Source of the DNA: Pedobacter nyackensis
GTDB taxonomy: Bacteria; Bacteroidota; Bacteroidia; Sphingobacteriales; Sphingobacteriaceae
Reading direction: 5' to 3'
NCBI RefSeq assembly: GCF_900176505.1
Contig: NZ_FWYB01000007.1
Coordinates: forward strand, 227,407 to 291,406
Length of the DNA stretch: 64,000 bases
The translations under genes were made by a program, and so were the position numbers. Positions 28,483-40,574 of the stretch are shown here, in pieces; position 1 is the stretch's first letter, and each line of letters starts with the position of its first letter. The notes beneath the pieces are model-generated. The model was given only the letters and a program-made list of their open reading frames with translations, ran no database searches and was not told where the DNA came from.

Positions 28483-28502
28483 CACGAAGCAGCCACTTCG
28501 TG
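28483..28502 (-). other. Short hairpin in the GH31 leader
   Basis: CACGAAG (28483-28489) and CTTCGTG (28496-28502) form a 7-bp stem with a 6-nt loop, 24 bp upstream of the GH31 ATG. It has no T tract and so is not a terminator. It could be an operator or a leader structure. Confidence 0.35.
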
Positions 28503-28570
28503 TACTTTGTACAACTAAGGTGTTAAAATTTCTATTAAAACCAAAGGATTATATGAGATATAACTTGCGC

Positions 28571-28604
28571 AAAAAAAAGGCTCTGATATGAACATCAGAG
28601 CCTT
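28571..28604 (-). terminator. Rho-independent terminator for the TonB receptor gene
   Basis: AAGGCTCTGAT (28577-28587) pairs perfectly with ATCAGAGCCTT (28594-28604) across a 6-nt loop. On the minus strand the hairpin is followed by eight T. It lies 22 bp beyond the receptor stop codon and separates it from the GH31-glgB unit. Confidence 0.92.
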
Positions 28605-28625
28605 AACCTTTAAAAAAGAAATATC

Positions 28626-31538
28626 CTATGGGTTAAATGTATACGACACATAGTAAAGTGCACCTATTGCAGGGTTACCATATGAGGTGATATAATATTT
28701 ATTTAAGATGTTAGAACCACCCAATTTGATCATTGATTTCACTGAAGGGATCTTAAAGTTAACCTGTGCATCTATAGTACTGAATGAAGGAACCGCTCCT
28801 GCAGCAAATGATGAATTCCAGAAGAACTCATCCTGCCAGCGGTAATTCACGTTAAAACCAACGTTTCTTATCACCTCTCTATTTCCCAATCCCAGGTTAT
28901 AACGAACTTTAGGGGTATTGAAATCATTGATATAATCAGCAGGAAGATCGCCTAACTCATTATAAGAAACGTTTCCACTCAGGTTATAGTTCTTGCCTAA
29001 CAGGTAATCAATTCCCAAAGCACCGCCATAAGAAGTTACCTTTCCTACGGCATTTACAGGAACACCGAATTTAGGGAAGGGATAAGTTGAGCCATTTTGC
29101 TGATATACTTCTACAGCTGTAATAAAGTTTTTATACTGGTTGTAATAAGCATAGGCATCAATCAAAAATTTAGGTCCTAATAAGCCTTTGTATCCAATTT
29201 CGTACGACTGAACACTCTCCGGTCTGATACCCCTTGGATCAAACTCATAGGTTTTTAACAATGCTGGGTTTGGCGTTCCTGTGGCCAATGAAGCATCATA
29301 TGCACGATAGCTTGCATCTGTGTAAGGTTTTCTGGTTGTCAGCATTTCATATTTATTCAACATTTCTGGTATACCTCCGATCAATCGCTGACGACCACCT
29401 GCTACAGATAAATCTATATATTGATTTTGAGTAGTCGGGTTGCGGTAACCTGTTTGATAAGAAACACGAATGTTATTGTTTGGCGCTACGGTGTAAACCC
29501 CTGAAATTCTTGGTGTAAAGCGTCCATCAAAATTGGTACTTTTATCATACCTTCCTGATAAGGATAATTTAAACTTATCATCAAACATTTTTTTTGCAAC
29601 CTGTGCAAATGCTCCGTATTCGTCGATATTTAGTTTTTTGCCAAGATCGTCGAAAATAGTTCCACCGGAGCGCAACTGATAAATTCTGTAAGAACCTCCA
29701 ACCTGTAATTCCACAACATTGTTTAATGCATTGGAAAGATTATACAATCCTTCATAGTGGTAAAGGTTTGTTTTATCGTCGAATTTTGCGCCTAAGCCAG
29801 ATGAAATGGTATTGTTAACGATGCTGTTTTTAGCAGCTTCAAATTGTGCAGTACCAGGCATAAATCTACCACGATCAGCAACACCTCTTGCTGCATTGTG
29901 TGCTGCGTCATTACTTCCACCGGCAGCAAGCGCACTGGAATAAGCCAATGCATATTGAGCAAACCAACCATTTATAGCATTTGGACCGGCAATACTGCTT
30001 GGGCGGTAGGCTTCATTGATAAATGAGCCAAGAATGGAGGAGATATAAGAATCACCAGAACGCTCCTGAGTGGTATATCCTCTAACAAAAAAGTCCTGCC
30101 CTTTTAACTCCAATTTAAACTGACCGATACTAAAATTACGTAATGAATAGCGGTCTGAACCTGTATAAACAGAAGTTCCAGTACCCCATGCTGCGTGTGC
30201 AATAGCTTCGATAGTAGGGGTTACTTTGTAATGAAGAGATCCCGAAGCCTTTAACGACTTGGTATCATAATCAACTAAATTTGATTCATTATAGCCTGTT
30301 CTTGAAACGGCCTGACTGGTTACGCCACCCCGCTGTAAACCGTACATTAAAGCAAGGAAGGGTGACAACTGAGGCATTGCAGGCCTTAAAGCGGCAAATG
30401 CAGGATTTGTATTAATCTGGTTCAGTACAGCATTATAGCTGGTTAACCCGGGATTAGTAACCAAAGAGTTAAATGCTCCATATGCCAGTGGCTGCTGAGC
30501 CTGGAAACTTGAACGTAATGAATTACCTACCAACAGGAGGTTAGCATTAACCTCATCACCATAAACGTTTACACCATCGTAATTAGGATCAGTTGTTCTA
30601 TCCCCGGCTTTAAAATTACGCCCTATACGATCGAAATTACTATAGTTATCTGCCTGCCAATCTTTTGCCTGTAAAAAAGAGAAAGTACCTTTTACAGCAA
30701 ACTTATTATTCCAGGCCTTAGCCATACGGACATCCAGCTGATTAAACTGCTGATTGCCTGTATTGTCATCATTCACATGATTGATACCTGTTTTGAATGA
30801 AAAGCTGGCTCCCTGGTAATCAAAAGGATTTTTTGAGGTCATTAACATCGTTCCATTGATACCGCCTGCACCATACAATGCCGACGATGCACCTGGCAAT
30901 AGCTCAACATTATCCAAATCAAGATCAGAAAGACCAATAATATTTCCGACTGCAAAATTTAATCCTGGTGCCTGGTTATCCATTCCATCCACAAACTGGT
31001 TGAATCTGGTATTACCGTTTGAGTTAAATCCTCTTGTATTTATAGATTTGAAGGTCAAACTCTGCGTACTCACCTCCACGCCTTTCATATTAATTAATGC
31101 ATCATAAAAAGAAGGGGCAGAAAGCTCTTTAATTGTGCTTTGCCCCATTCGCTCTACAGATACCGGAGATTCAAGTATTCGTTCCGGGGTTCTGGATGCA
31201 GATATAACTACCTCCTGACCAAGGATAACGGTAGGTTCCAGTTCCGTATTTATACCTTTTGTATTGCCTGTAATTTCCTGCTCAACGGAAATATATCCTA
31301 AAAAAGATATTACGAGGGTAAGTGGCGTTTTTCTATTTGTAGTAAATGAATACCTGCCACTTGCATCTGTAGCAGTTCCGCTTGTTGTACCTTTTACAGT
31401 GATTCCAACACCTGGTATTGGTTGTTTAGTTAGCTTATCCGTAACCAAGCCACTAATCGTAACACTTTGTGCATGTACAGTTAAGCTGACCATACAAAAC
31501 AAAAGCGCAAAAATCACTTTAGTAAACATTTTCCTCAT
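28626..31538 (-). CDS. TonB-dependent outer-membrane receptor (not SusC type)
   Basis: The 970-residue receptor has a signal peptide (VHAQ, about residue 24) and a carboxypeptidase-regulatory-like domain (VTISGLVTDKLTKQPIPG, about 25-105). A plug follows (EVVISASRTPERILESPVSVERM, about 110-240), and then a 22-strand barrel ending YYVSYTFNP. It lacks an STN domain and the SusC-specific plug signature, and no susD gene is next to it. Substrate unknown; the plug style recalls receptors for siderophores or vitamins. It is monocistronic, with a strong terminator, and divergent from the penicillin acylase gene. Confidence 0.92.
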   Translation of the reverse strand: MRKMFTKVIFALLFCMVSLTVHAQSVTISGLVTDKLTKQPIPGVGITVKGTTSGTATDASGRYSFTTNRKTPLTLVISFLGYISVEQEITGNTKGINTELEPTVILGQEVVISASRTPERILESPVSVERMGQSTIKELSAPSFYDALINMKGVEVSTQSLTFKSINTRGFNSNGNTRFNQFVDGMDNQAPGLNFAVGNIIGLSDLDLDNVELLPGASSALYGAGGINGTMLMTSKNPFDYQGASFSFKTGINHVNDDNTGNQQFNQLDVRMAKAWNNKFAVKGTFSFLQAKDWQADNYSNFDRIGRNFKAGDRTTDPNYDGVNVYGDEVNANLLLVGNSLRSSFQAQQPLAYGAFNSLVTNPGLTSYNAVLNQINTNPAFAALRPAMPQLSPFLALMYGLQRGGVTSQAVSRTGYNESNLVDYDTKSLKASGSLHYKVTPTIEAIAHAAWGTGTSVYTGSDRYSLRNFSIGQFKLELKGQDFFVRGYTTQERSGDSYISSILGSFINEAYRPSSIAGPNAINGWFAQYALAYSSALAAGGSNDAAHNAARGVADRGRFMPGTAQFEAAKNSIVNNTISSGLGAKFDDKTNLYHYEGLYNLSNALNNVVELQVGGSYRIYQLRSGGTIFDDLGKKLNIDEYGAFAQVAKKMFDDKFKLSLSGRYDKSTNFDGRFTPRISGVYTVAPNNNIRVSYQTGYRNPTTQNQYIDLSVAGGRQRLIGGIPEMLNKYEMLTTRKPYTDASYRAYDASLATGTPNPALLKTYEFDPRGIRPESVQSYEIGYKGLLGPKFLIDAYAYYNQYKNFITAVEVYQQNGSTYPFPKFGVPVNAVGKVTSYGGALGIDYLLGKNYNLSGNVSYNELGDLPADYINDFNTPKVRYNLGLGNREVIRNVGFNVNYRWQDEFFWNSSFAAGAVPSFSTIDAQVNFKIPSVKSMIKLGGSNILNKYYITSYGNPAIGALYYVSYTFNP

Positions 31539-31691
31539 ACTTATTATAATTATGTTTTATTTTAACATAAACTTAATTATTTTTTTGAAACTACCAAATA
31601 CTATCTGAAAAATATTTCAAGGATAAAATTTAATGATTGATTACATTTCAATTAAGTTTTATGTTAAATTGCCATAGCCAAATTTTCAGAA

Positions 31692-34124
31692 ATGAATAAA
31701 ATAAAAGCTTCCATTTGTATTATCGTACCCATACTACTCGCATATGCCCTTAATACAAAATTTGGTAATGTACCGCCTGTTCTAAAATTTTTAAACCCTT
31801 TTACCGGTTTCTGGCAAAATGCGGAACGGACTACGGTAAAGGCAAATAACGAAATCAGCCTAAAAGGCACAATTGAAAATGTTGATATCGCATTTGATGA
31901 TCGTATGATCCCGCACATCTTTGCACAGAACGACCATGATCTGTACTATGCTCAGGGATACATCACGGCAGTACATCGCTTATGGCAAATGGATTTTCAA
32001 ACCAGATTCGCTGCCGGAAGAATCTCAGAGGTAGTGGGCAAAAAAGCTATCGAACTGGACAGGTATCAACGAAGGATGGGTATGGTTTACGGTGCCGAAA
32101 ATTCTCTTGAAGGCATGATGGCCGATCCAAAATCCAAAGAAATGATCCTTGCCTACACAGAAGGAATAAATGCCTACATAAAATCTCTATCTCCATCCAA
32201 ACTACCGGTTGAATATAAAATACTGGATTTTAAACCGGAAGCATGGACCCCGATTAAATGCGCACTACTACTGAAGCAGATGTCGGCCGTTTTGGCCATG
32301 GGATCAGATGAGTTTTACATGTCCAACATCAGGAACAAATTCGGAACTGATGTAGTGAAAGACTTATTTCCTGATTATCCCTTTAAAGAGGAGCCCATCA
32401 TTCCTGTCGGAACAAAATGGGATTTCAAACCGCTTCCTATCCCGGCTGCACCATTAACCGATGAAACAGCAACAGCAGCTATAAAAACAAAGCAGAAAGA
32501 AGAAGGAATTGGCAGCAACAACTGGGCGCTATCGGGCGCAAAAACGGCATCAGGTTTACCTATGCTGGCCAACGACCCACATCTTGACTTAACTCTGCCC
32601 TCCATTTGGTACCAGATTCAATTACATGCTCCGGGTGTAAATGCTTATGGCGTCTCCTTGCCTGGTGCCCCAGGGATCATCATTGGCTTTAATAAAGACA
32701 TTGCATGGGGCGTGACAAATGTAGCCGCAGATGTACTTGATTTTTATCAGATAAAATTTAAAGACGATACACACAAAGATTATTGGTATAACAACCAGTG
32801 GAAGAAAACCAGTTCCCGACTGGAAACGATTTCGATCAGGGGTGATAAAGACGTTACAGATACCGTGCGCTATACCCATCACGGACCAGTGGTTTACTTA
32901 CAAAAAGTTAAAGGTTTCTCTAAGGCAAATAACATTCCAGTGGGAAATGCCTTGCGTTGGATTGCTCACGATAAGTCTAATGAGCTAAAAACCTTTTACC
33001 TGCTAAACAGAGGAAAAAATTACGACGACTACCGCAATGCACTGACTTTTTATACGGCACCAGCTCAAAACTTCATCTTCGCATCAGCCGAAAACGACAT
33101 TGCCATTACTGCGAATGGCAAATTCCCATTAAAATGGAAAAATCAGGGTAAGTTTATTCTGGATGGAAGTGATCCTAAAAGCGACTGGCAGGGATGGATA
33201 CCGTCTTCACAAAATCCTACAGTAAAGAACCCGCCGAGAGGATTTGTTAGTTCCGCAAATCAGTCTTCTACAGACCCCAGCTACCCTTACTATATTAATT
33301 GGGAGTTTAGTCCTTATGAACGCGGAAAACGGATAAACGACAGGCTAAAAGTAATGGAAAAAGCTACAGCCGATAGCCTGATTAAAATGCAAACCGACAG
33401 TTATAGCATCCATGCACAAAACATCCTTCCTACGATTTTGGCTATGGTAAATAAGCTGGACCTTAATGCAACACAAAAAGAAGCATTGAGATTTGTGTCG
33501 GAATGGAATAAGTACTATGAAGCAAAATCATTGGCCGCAAGTGTATTCGACATTTGGACCAAGCGCCTTCAATTCGACATATGGGATGATGAATTCACGA
33601 TAGCTAACATTCCAATGCGCTATCCCTCAAGAAACAGGACAGTACAGCTCATTCTAAAGGAACCGAATTCGAAATGGCTAGATAATATCAACACCCCGGC
33701 AAGAGAAACGCTTGCAGATTTAGTAAACGAGGCGTTTAAATTCAGTTGCGATAGTCTCGAAAGAAAATACGGACCTATTGGGAAATCATGGGCATGGGCT
33801 AATTTAAAGCATACCAACATCCCCCATATGGCTAAAATCCCAGGATTTGGCTCTAAGCTGCTGGTAACGGGCGGAGGAAAAATGACCATCAACGCTTTGG
33901 GCGAAAGTAATGGGCCCTCGTGGCGGATGGTAGTTGAGCTGGGCAAAACACCTAAAGGTCATGGTGTATTTCCAGGCGGACAATCAGGTAATCCCGGTAG
34001 TCGGTTTTACGATGATATGATCGACACCTGGTCACATGGAAAACTGTACGATCTGTTTTACATGCAATCAGTCGATGACAAATCAGCCAAAATAATTTCA
34101 CAGTTAAAAATTTCAAAGAAATAA
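31692..34124 (+). CDS. Penicillin acylase-family N-terminal nucleophile hydrolase
   Basis: The 810-residue precursor starts with a hydrophobic export segment (IKASICIIVPILLAYAL). An alpha-chain region follows, then the autocleavage site G|SNNW, with the Ntn nucleophile at S275 (SNNWALSGAKTASGLPMLANDPHL). The beta chain continues with GVNAYGVSLPGAPGIIIGFN and the C-terminal GGQSGNPGSRFYDD motif. Family members hydrolyse amide bonds in penicillins, acyl-homoserine lactones or other N-acyl compounds in the periplasm. The next gene, a small membrane protein, begins 4 bp downstream. Confidence 0.93.
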   Translation: MNKIKASICIIVPILLAYALNTKFGNVPPVLKFLNPFTGFWQNAERTTVKANNEISLKGTIENVDIAFDDRMIPHIFAQNDHDLYYAQGYITAVHRLWQMDFQTRFAAGRISEVVGKKAIELDRYQRRMGMVYGAENSLEGMMADPKSKEMILAYTEGINAYIKSLSPSKLPVEYKILDFKPEAWTPIKCALLLKQMSAVLAMGSDEFYMSNIRNKFGTDVVKDLFPDYPFKEEPIIPVGTKWDFKPLPIPAAPLTDETATAAIKTKQKEEGIGSNNWALSGAKTASGLPMLANDPHLDLTLPSIWYQIQLHAPGVNAYGVSLPGAPGIIIGFNKDIAWGVTNVAADVLDFYQIKFKDDTHKDYWYNNQWKKTSSRLETISIRGDKDVTDTVRYTHHGPVVYLQKVKGFSKANNIPVGNALRWIAHDKSNELKTFYLLNRGKNYDDYRNALTFYTAPAQNFIFASAENDIAITANGKFPLKWKNQGKFILDGSDPKSDWQGWIPSSQNPTVKNPPRGFVSSANQSSTDPSYPYYINWEFSPYERGKRINDRLKVMEKATADSLIKMQTDSYSIHAQNILPTILAMVNKLDLNATQKEALRFVSEWNKYYEAKSLAASVFDIWTKRLQFDIWDDEFTIANIPMRYPSRNRTVQLILKEPNSKWLDNINTPARETLADLVNEAFKFSCDSLERKYGPIGKSWAWANLKHTNIPHMAKIPGFGSKLLVTGGGKMTINALGESNGPSWRMVVELGKTPKGHGVFPGGQSGNPGSRFYDDMIDTWSHGKLYDLFYMQSVDDKSAKIISQLKISKK

Positions 34125-34128
34125 CCAT

Positions 34129-34479
34129 ATGGTGTTTATCGTAGTCATTATCCTAGCTTTTTTACTCCAGATGCTCCTCCCCTGGTGGATCATTATCATC
34201 ATTTGCTTTGTTACCTGCGGTTTAATTGGCAAGACAGGAAAAATAGCTTTTTGGCAGCCTTTTCTGGCTGTTTTACTGTTGTGGACCGGAATGGCATTGT
34301 TTAAAACGCTGCCCAATGACAATGTACTGGCCATTAGGGTTGCTGAAATGTTTGGCACAAAAATCTGGTGGATTTTACTTGCAATTGGTTCCTTATCAGG
34401 TGCAATTACTGCAGGCATCTGTGGCTACTGTGGATATCATTTCAGAAAAGCCATACTGGTAACGAAAACAAATCCTTAA
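34129..34479 (+). CDS. Small integral membrane protein, unknown function
   Basis: This 116-residue protein has three or four transmembrane helices (VIILAFLLQMLLPWWIIIIIC, then one near residues 40-60, and IWWILLAIGSLSGAITAGICG). It starts 4 bp after the penicillin acylase gene and precedes the LuxE-like gene by 27 bp, so it is probably co-transcribed. I recognise no family. The tight spacing and full membrane-protein composition support it as real. Confidence 0.72.
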   Translation: MVFIVVIILAFLLQMLLPWWIIIIICFVTCGLIGKTGKIAFWQPFLAVLLLWTGMALFKTLPNDNVLAIRVAEMFGTKIWWILLAIGSLSGAITAGICGYCGYHFRKAILVTKTNP

Positions 34480-34506
34480 TTAAAATTTGTTGCGTATTTT
34501 TGTGGG

Positions 34507-35490
34507 GTGACTGATCTGACAAAGCAAATCTTTTCTATTAGCAATGCGCTTGAGTTTGAACAAACCAGCCTTGCTATATTTAATCACCAGGCCAGAAATT
34601 GCCAGGTATATAAAGCCTACATCTCTCATCTCAGGATAAATCCAGAGGAGGTTACCAGTGTAACTCAAATCCCGTATCTGCCAATCAGCTTTTTCAAAAC
34701 CCATGAAGTACTGAGTTCTTTAGCTACTCCGGAAATTGTATTTAGCAGTTCGGGTACTACAGGTATGGTACAAAGCAGACATATTGTAACTGATGTTGAG
34801 GTATATGAGGAGAGTTTTAACAAAGCCTTTGAACTGTTTTATGGTAAGATAGAAAACACTTGTTTGCTGGCCTTATTGCCCTCTTATCTGGAACGTGATG
34901 GCTCTTCATTGATATATATGGTTGATGCGTTATTGAAACAAAGTAAACATCCTGACAGTGGCTATTTCCTTCATAATCATAGCGACCTATATCATAAACT
35001 TCAAAAATTAAAAGAAGCCGGGCAAAAAACCATTTTAATAGGCGTCACCTACGCGCTCTTGGACTTTATTGAACAGTATAAAGTCGAATTCCCGGATCTG
35101 ATTGTAATGGAAACCGGCGGAATGAAAGGGAAAAGAAAAGAAATGGTCCGTGAAGAACTCCACCAATTGCTACAGGATGGTTTTGGTGTGAATGCCATTC
35201 ATAGTGAATACGGCATGACCGAACTGTTGTCGCAAGCCTATTCATCAGGAATTGGCATATTCAATTGCCCACCCTGGATGAAAATCTACCTCCGCGATAC
35301 AAACGACCCGCTAAGCCTGGTGTCAAACAACCGTACTGGTGGCATTAATGTAATAGATCTGGCTAATATCAACTCCTGTTCTTTCATTGCAACACAAGAT
35401 TTAGGAAGATTATTCCCTGATGGCTCATTTGAAGTATTAGGCCGTTTTGACAATGCTGATATCAGGGGTTGCAACTTACTGGTTAACTAA
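34507..35490 (+). CDS. LuxE/PaaK-like acyl-protein synthetase
   Basis: The 327-residue protein matches the LuxE branch of the adenylate-forming (ANL) superfamily. It has an ATP-binding P-loop-like motif FSSSGTTG (about residue 82), a core with SEYGMTELLSQ (about 233-243), and a short C-terminal lobe (QDLGRLFPDGSFEVLGR). It should activate a carboxylic acid as acyl-AMP and pass it to a thiol. The start is GTG at 34507. A -7-like TATTTTTG at 34495-34502 ends only 4 bp before it, which would make the mRNA nearly leaderless. No luxC or luxD partner is present, so bioluminescence is not implied. Confidence 0.85.
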   Translation: MTDLTKQIFSISNALEFEQTSLAIFNHQARNCQVYKAYISHLRINPEEVTSVTQIPYLPISFFKTHEVLSSLATPEIVFSSSGTTGMVQSRHIVTDVEVYEESFNKAFELFYGKIENTCLLALLPSYLERDGSSLIYMVDALLKQSKHPDSGYFLHNHSDLYHKLQKLKEAGQKTILIGVTYALLDFIEQYKVEFPDLIVMETGGMKGKRKEMVREELHQLLQDGFGVNAIHSEYGMTELLSQAYSSGIGIFNCPPWMKIYLRDTNDPLSLVSNNRTGGINVIDLANINSCSFIATQDLGRLFPDGSFEVLGRFDNADIRGCNLLVN

Positions 35491-35496
35491 TTCCAC

Positions 35497-35524
35497 AAAA
35501 GCGCTTACCATCTGTATAGCGTTT
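35497..35524 (+). terminator. Weak hairpin after the LuxE-like gene
   Basis: AAAAGCGCT (35497-35505) can pair with AGCGTTTT (35517-35524) with one bulged G and an 11-nt loop, followed by ATT. It would end plus-strand transcription 7 bp beyond the stop. The stem is imperfect. Confidence 0.4.
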
Positions 35525-35536
35525 TATTCCATAAAA

Positions 35537-35561
35537 AAATCCCGGTTTTAAGCCGGGATTT
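35537..35561 (-). terminator. Rho-independent terminator of tyrS
   Basis: AAATCCCGG (35537-35545) pairs with CCGGGATTT (35553-35561) over a 7-nt loop. On the minus strand the arm continues into a T run (plus strand A at 35533-35539). It lies 23 bp after the tyrS stop and may also help end the plus-strand LuxE-like transcript. Confidence 0.88.
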
Positions 35562-35583
35562 CCATCTATAATTTAATTTCTGC

Positions 35584-36870
35584 CTATTTCGCAATCAGCA
35601 GGTAATAGTTTTTCTTTCCTTTTTGAACGATAATGAATTGATCGTTCAACAGATCGCTCGTTGTCAATTTATCCGCAGGATCTTTCAATTTTTCTTTGTT
35701 TACAGATACTCCACCACCCTGGATCAATTTCTTTGCTTCACCTTTTGAGGCAAAGACACTTGATTTTTCGGCTAGTAAGGTAGCTGCATCAATTCCTTCT
35801 GCCAATTCAGCTTTCGAAATTTCAAATTGAGGAATACCTTCGAATATTTCTAAAACCTGAGCTTCAGCTAACGTTTTAAAGAATTCCAATGAACCATTTC
35901 CAAATAAGAACTCAGAAGTTTTCACTGCAGTGTCTAAAGCACTATCTGAATGGGTCCTGATCGTAATGTCTTCAGCCAATGCTTTCTGCAAAATGCGAAG
36001 ATGAGGAGCGGTATCATGTTCAGCTTCTAATGCTTCAATTTCTGCCTGTGTTTTTAAGGTAAAAATCTTAATCCATTTTTTAGTATCCTCATCAGAAGCA
36101 TTTAACCAAAACTGGTAGAATTTATATGGTGATGTTTTTTTAGGATCTAACCATACTGCACCGCTTTCAGTTTTACCAAACTTTGTACCATCGGCCTTTT
36201 TAATCAACTGGGTAGTAATTGCAAAAGCTGTTCCGGCATCTTTACGTCTGATTAACTCTGTTCCGGTTACAATATTACCCCATTGATCCGAACCACCCAT
36301 CTGAATAAGACAGTTCTTATTTTTCCATAAATAATAGAAATCGTATCCCTGGATCAGCTGGTAGCAGAACTCGGTAAAAGAAAGACCTGAATCACCTTCC
36401 AGGCGTCTTTTCACGCTATCCTTAGCCATCATATAGTTGACCGTAATGTGCTTACCAACATCTCTGATAAAGGTAAATAGATTCATATCTCTGAACCAAT
36501 CGGCATTGTTAACCATCACCGCGCCATTACCTTCTTCAGAAAAGTTAAGGAATTTAGATAGCTGTGCTTTCATTCCAGCCAGATAAAGCTCAATGGTTTC
36601 TTCAGTTTGAAGATTTCGTTCGTCAGATTTCCCCGAAGGATCGCCAACCATTCCAGTAGCACCACCAACCAAGGCATAAGGTTTATGTCCTGCACGTTGG
36701 AAATGTATAAGCGTCATGATCTGTGTAAGGTGTCCGATATGCAGAGAATCTGCAGTTGGATCAAATCCTATATAGCCAGATGTCATTCCTTCACTTAATT
36801 TTTCTTCAGTACCAGGCATCATGTCCTGTAACATGCCTCTCCAGCGTAACTCTTCTACGAAATTGGTCAT
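35584..36870 (-). CDS. tyrS: Tyrosyl-tRNA synthetase
   Basis: This class I synthetase of 428 residues charges tRNA-Tyr. It shows the HIGH motif at residues 44-47 (SLHIGHL), GSDQWGNI for tyrosine binding, and a KMSKS equivalent at 230-234 (KFGKT). A C-terminal S4 RNA-binding domain follows (about 360-428, [17 protein letters not shown]). The KFGKT form and length fit the bacterial TyrRS-S type. It stands alone between the LuxE-like and AcpH-like genes, with its own -7 element and terminator. Confidence 0.97.
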   Translation of the reverse strand: MTNFVEELRWRGMLQDMMPGTEEKLSEGMTSGYIGFDPTADSLHIGHLTQIMTLIHFQRAGHKPYALVGGATGMVGDPSGKSDERNLQTEETIELYLAGMKAQLSKFLNFSEEGNGAVMVNNADWFRDMNLFTFIRDVGKHITVNYMMAKDSVKRRLEGDSGLSFTEFCYQLIQGYDFYYLWKNKNCLIQMGGSDQWGNIVTGTELIRRKDAGTAFAITTQLIKKADGTKFGKTESGAVWLDPKKTSPYKFYQFWLNASDEDTKKWIKIFTLKTQAEIEALEAEHDTAPHLRILQKALAEDITIRTHSDSALDTAVKTSEFLFGNGSLEFFKTLAEAQVLEIFEGIPQFEISKAELAEGIDAATLLAEKSSVFASKGEAKKLIQGGGVSVNKEKLKDPADKLTTSDLLNDQFIIVQKGKKNYYLLIAK

Positions 36871-36889
36871 TAGTATCTACTTTTGTTGG

Positions 36890-36897
36890 CAAATATA
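36890..36897 (-). promoter_or_regulatory. -7 element of the tyrS promoter
   Basis: On the minus strand this reads TATATTTG, a perfect match to the Bacteroidetes -7 consensus TAnnTTTG, 20 bp upstream of the tyrS ATG. No good TTG is found 19-20 bp further up, so only the -7 half is supported. Confidence 0.5.
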
Positions 36898-36973
36898 GGA
36901 AAAGCTGAGTTATCCTTAAATTTGGCAGGATCTTAAAAACTGTTATTGAACAAAAATTACTATTTTTAGCACT

Positions 36974-37648
36974 ATGAACTTCCTATCCCATTTTTATTTT
37001 GAAAGAAATAATCCAGATGAAAATATGGTATTGGGAGTTGTTTTGCCCGATTTCATCAAAAATGCCAAAAAGGATTATAATTTATACCCGCTTAAGATCA
37101 GGCATCTTTTTGAGGATGAACCGCATCAAATTTCTATCCTGAATGGTTGGAAAAAGCACATTGAAGTAGACCAGATCTTTCACTCTTCAAAATTCTTCCA
37201 GCAGCATACCGCTGAGCTGAAACAATTGATACTTCCGTCCTGTGAAAACAGTCCGGTTAAGCCATTCTTTTTAGCACATATAGGGTTGGAACTGGTTTTA
37301 GACCACCTGTTAGCTACAGAAGGGCTTGTTAACATTAACACTTTTTACGATCAGCTCAGCAGAGCAAACAAAACTGCTTTAAACGATTTTCTACATACTT
37401 CTTCCCTGAATGATACAGATGTTTTTTTCAGTTTCCTGAACAGTTTCATCTCCAGCAGATACCTTTTCAGTTACCAAAAGGTTGAAAACATAGCCTATGC
37501 ACTGAACAGGATTTGCATGCGTTTATGGAATAACCCTTTTTCTGAGGAGCAACTGCATCAGCTAACAGGGCAACTTGAGGAGTTTAAAAATCACCTAAAA
37601 AATGATTACCTATCTATCTTTAATGATATTGAAGGTAGATTAAAGTAG
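36974..37648 (+). CDS. AcpH-like (DUF479-type) protein
   Basis: The 224-residue protein opens MNFLSHFYFE, followed by VLGVVLPDFIK and a later LAHIGLELVLDHLL. These match the layout of the acyl-carrier-protein phosphodiesterase (AcpH/DUF479) family, which removes 4-phosphopantetheine from ACP and is related to HD-domain hydrolases. Conserved His/Asp positions (H6, D26, H104-like, D114-like) are present, but the match is distant, so the reaction is not certain. It lies 21 bp upstream of ligA and may be co-transcribed with it. Confidence 0.6.
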   Translation: MNFLSHFYFERNNPDENMVLGVVLPDFIKNAKKDYNLYPLKIRHLFEDEPHQISILNGWKKHIEVDQIFHSSKFFQQHTAELKQLILPSCENSPVKPFFLAHIGLELVLDHLLATEGLVNINTFYDQLSRANKTALNDFLHTSSLNDTDVFFSFLNSFISSRYLFSYQKVENIAYALNRICMRLWNNPFSEEQLHQLTGQLEEFKNHLKNDYLSIFNDIEGRLK

Positions 37649-39682
<2,034 letters not shown>

Positions 39683-39692
39683 AGAATAAAAA

Positions 39693-40574
39693 ATGAACAA
39701 ATTTCACGGAACAGGTGTAGCATTGGTTACGCCTTTTAATGCAGATGGAACGGTTGACTATGATGGGTTAAGGAAACTCATCAACCATTTAATTGAGGGA
39801 GAGGTTGAATACCTGGTATCATTAGGTACCACCGGAGAAGCTTCAACACTAAATAAGGAAGAAAAGAAGAAGATCTGGGAATTTACTGCAGAAGTGAACA
39901 ACGGTCGTTTGCCATTGGTTGCCGGCATAGGTGGCAATGATACTGCGGAAGTTGTTAACAGTATCAAAACTTTTGATGTAGATGGTTATGATGCCATTTT
40001 ATCTGCCAGCCCATACTACAATAAGCCAACGCAAGAAGGAATATACCAACATTATAAAGCCATCAGCGAAAATAGTTCGCTACCGATCTTTATATACAAT
40101 GTACCTGGACGTACAGCAAGTAACATTAGTCCGGAAACAACATGCAGACTGGCGACGGACTTTAAAAACATTATTGGAACTAAAGAGGCTTCCGGAAGCT
40201 TTGATCAGTTTAATCAGATCATGCGTGATAAACCTTCAGATTTCCTGCTTATTTCAGGAGATGACCCTATTGCAATGCCAATGATTTCAATCGGCGCTGT
40301 GGGTGTTATTTCGGTTATTGGTAATGCTTTGCCTAAACAATTATCTGATCTGATCAGGTTATCTCTTAAAGGAGAATTTGCGACTGCCCTACCAAAGCAC
40401 CTGAGTTTAATTGAATTTACAAGAATGATGTTTGCAGAAGGAAATCCTGCAGGTGTTAAGGCCGCGTTAAAGCATCTGGGCGTATGCGATGATCATGTTC
40501 GCCTGCCATTAGTTAAGGTCTCAGAAGAGCTTAGAAAAGCAATCATAGCTGAAACCAATACGATCAGCTCATAA
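39693..40574 (+). CDS. dapA: 4-hydroxy-tetrahydrodipicolinate synthase
   Basis: This 293-residue TIM-barrel enzyme condenses pyruvate with aspartate semialdehyde in lysine and diaminopimelate synthesis. The Schiff-base K164 (IIGTKEASG), Y135 (YNVPGRT) and the GTTGE pyruvate-binding motif (45-49) are all present. It follows ligA by 10 bp. Its last three codons and stop are repeated once directly downstream in a short tandem duplication. A terminator follows. Confidence 0.97.
   Translation: MNKFHGTGVALVTPFNADGTVDYDGLRKLINHLIEGEVEYLVSLGTTGEASTLNKEEKKKIWEFTAEVNNGRLPLVAGIGGNDTAEVVNSIKTFDVDGYDAILSASPYYNKPTQEGIYQHYKAISENSSLPIFIYNVPGRTASNISPETTCRLATDFKNIIGTKEASGSFDQFNQIMRDKPSDFLLISGDDPIAMPMISIGAVGVISVIGNALPKQLSDLIRLSLKGEFATALPKHLSLIEFTRMMFAEGNPAGVKAALKHLGVCDDHVRLPLVKVSEELRKAIIAETNTISS

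Noticed and set aside
31618..31651. TATCCTTG with an upstream TTG as a promoter for the TonB receptor gene
   Set aside because: The spacing is 23 bp and the -7 has a mismatch, so it does not meet the consensus.
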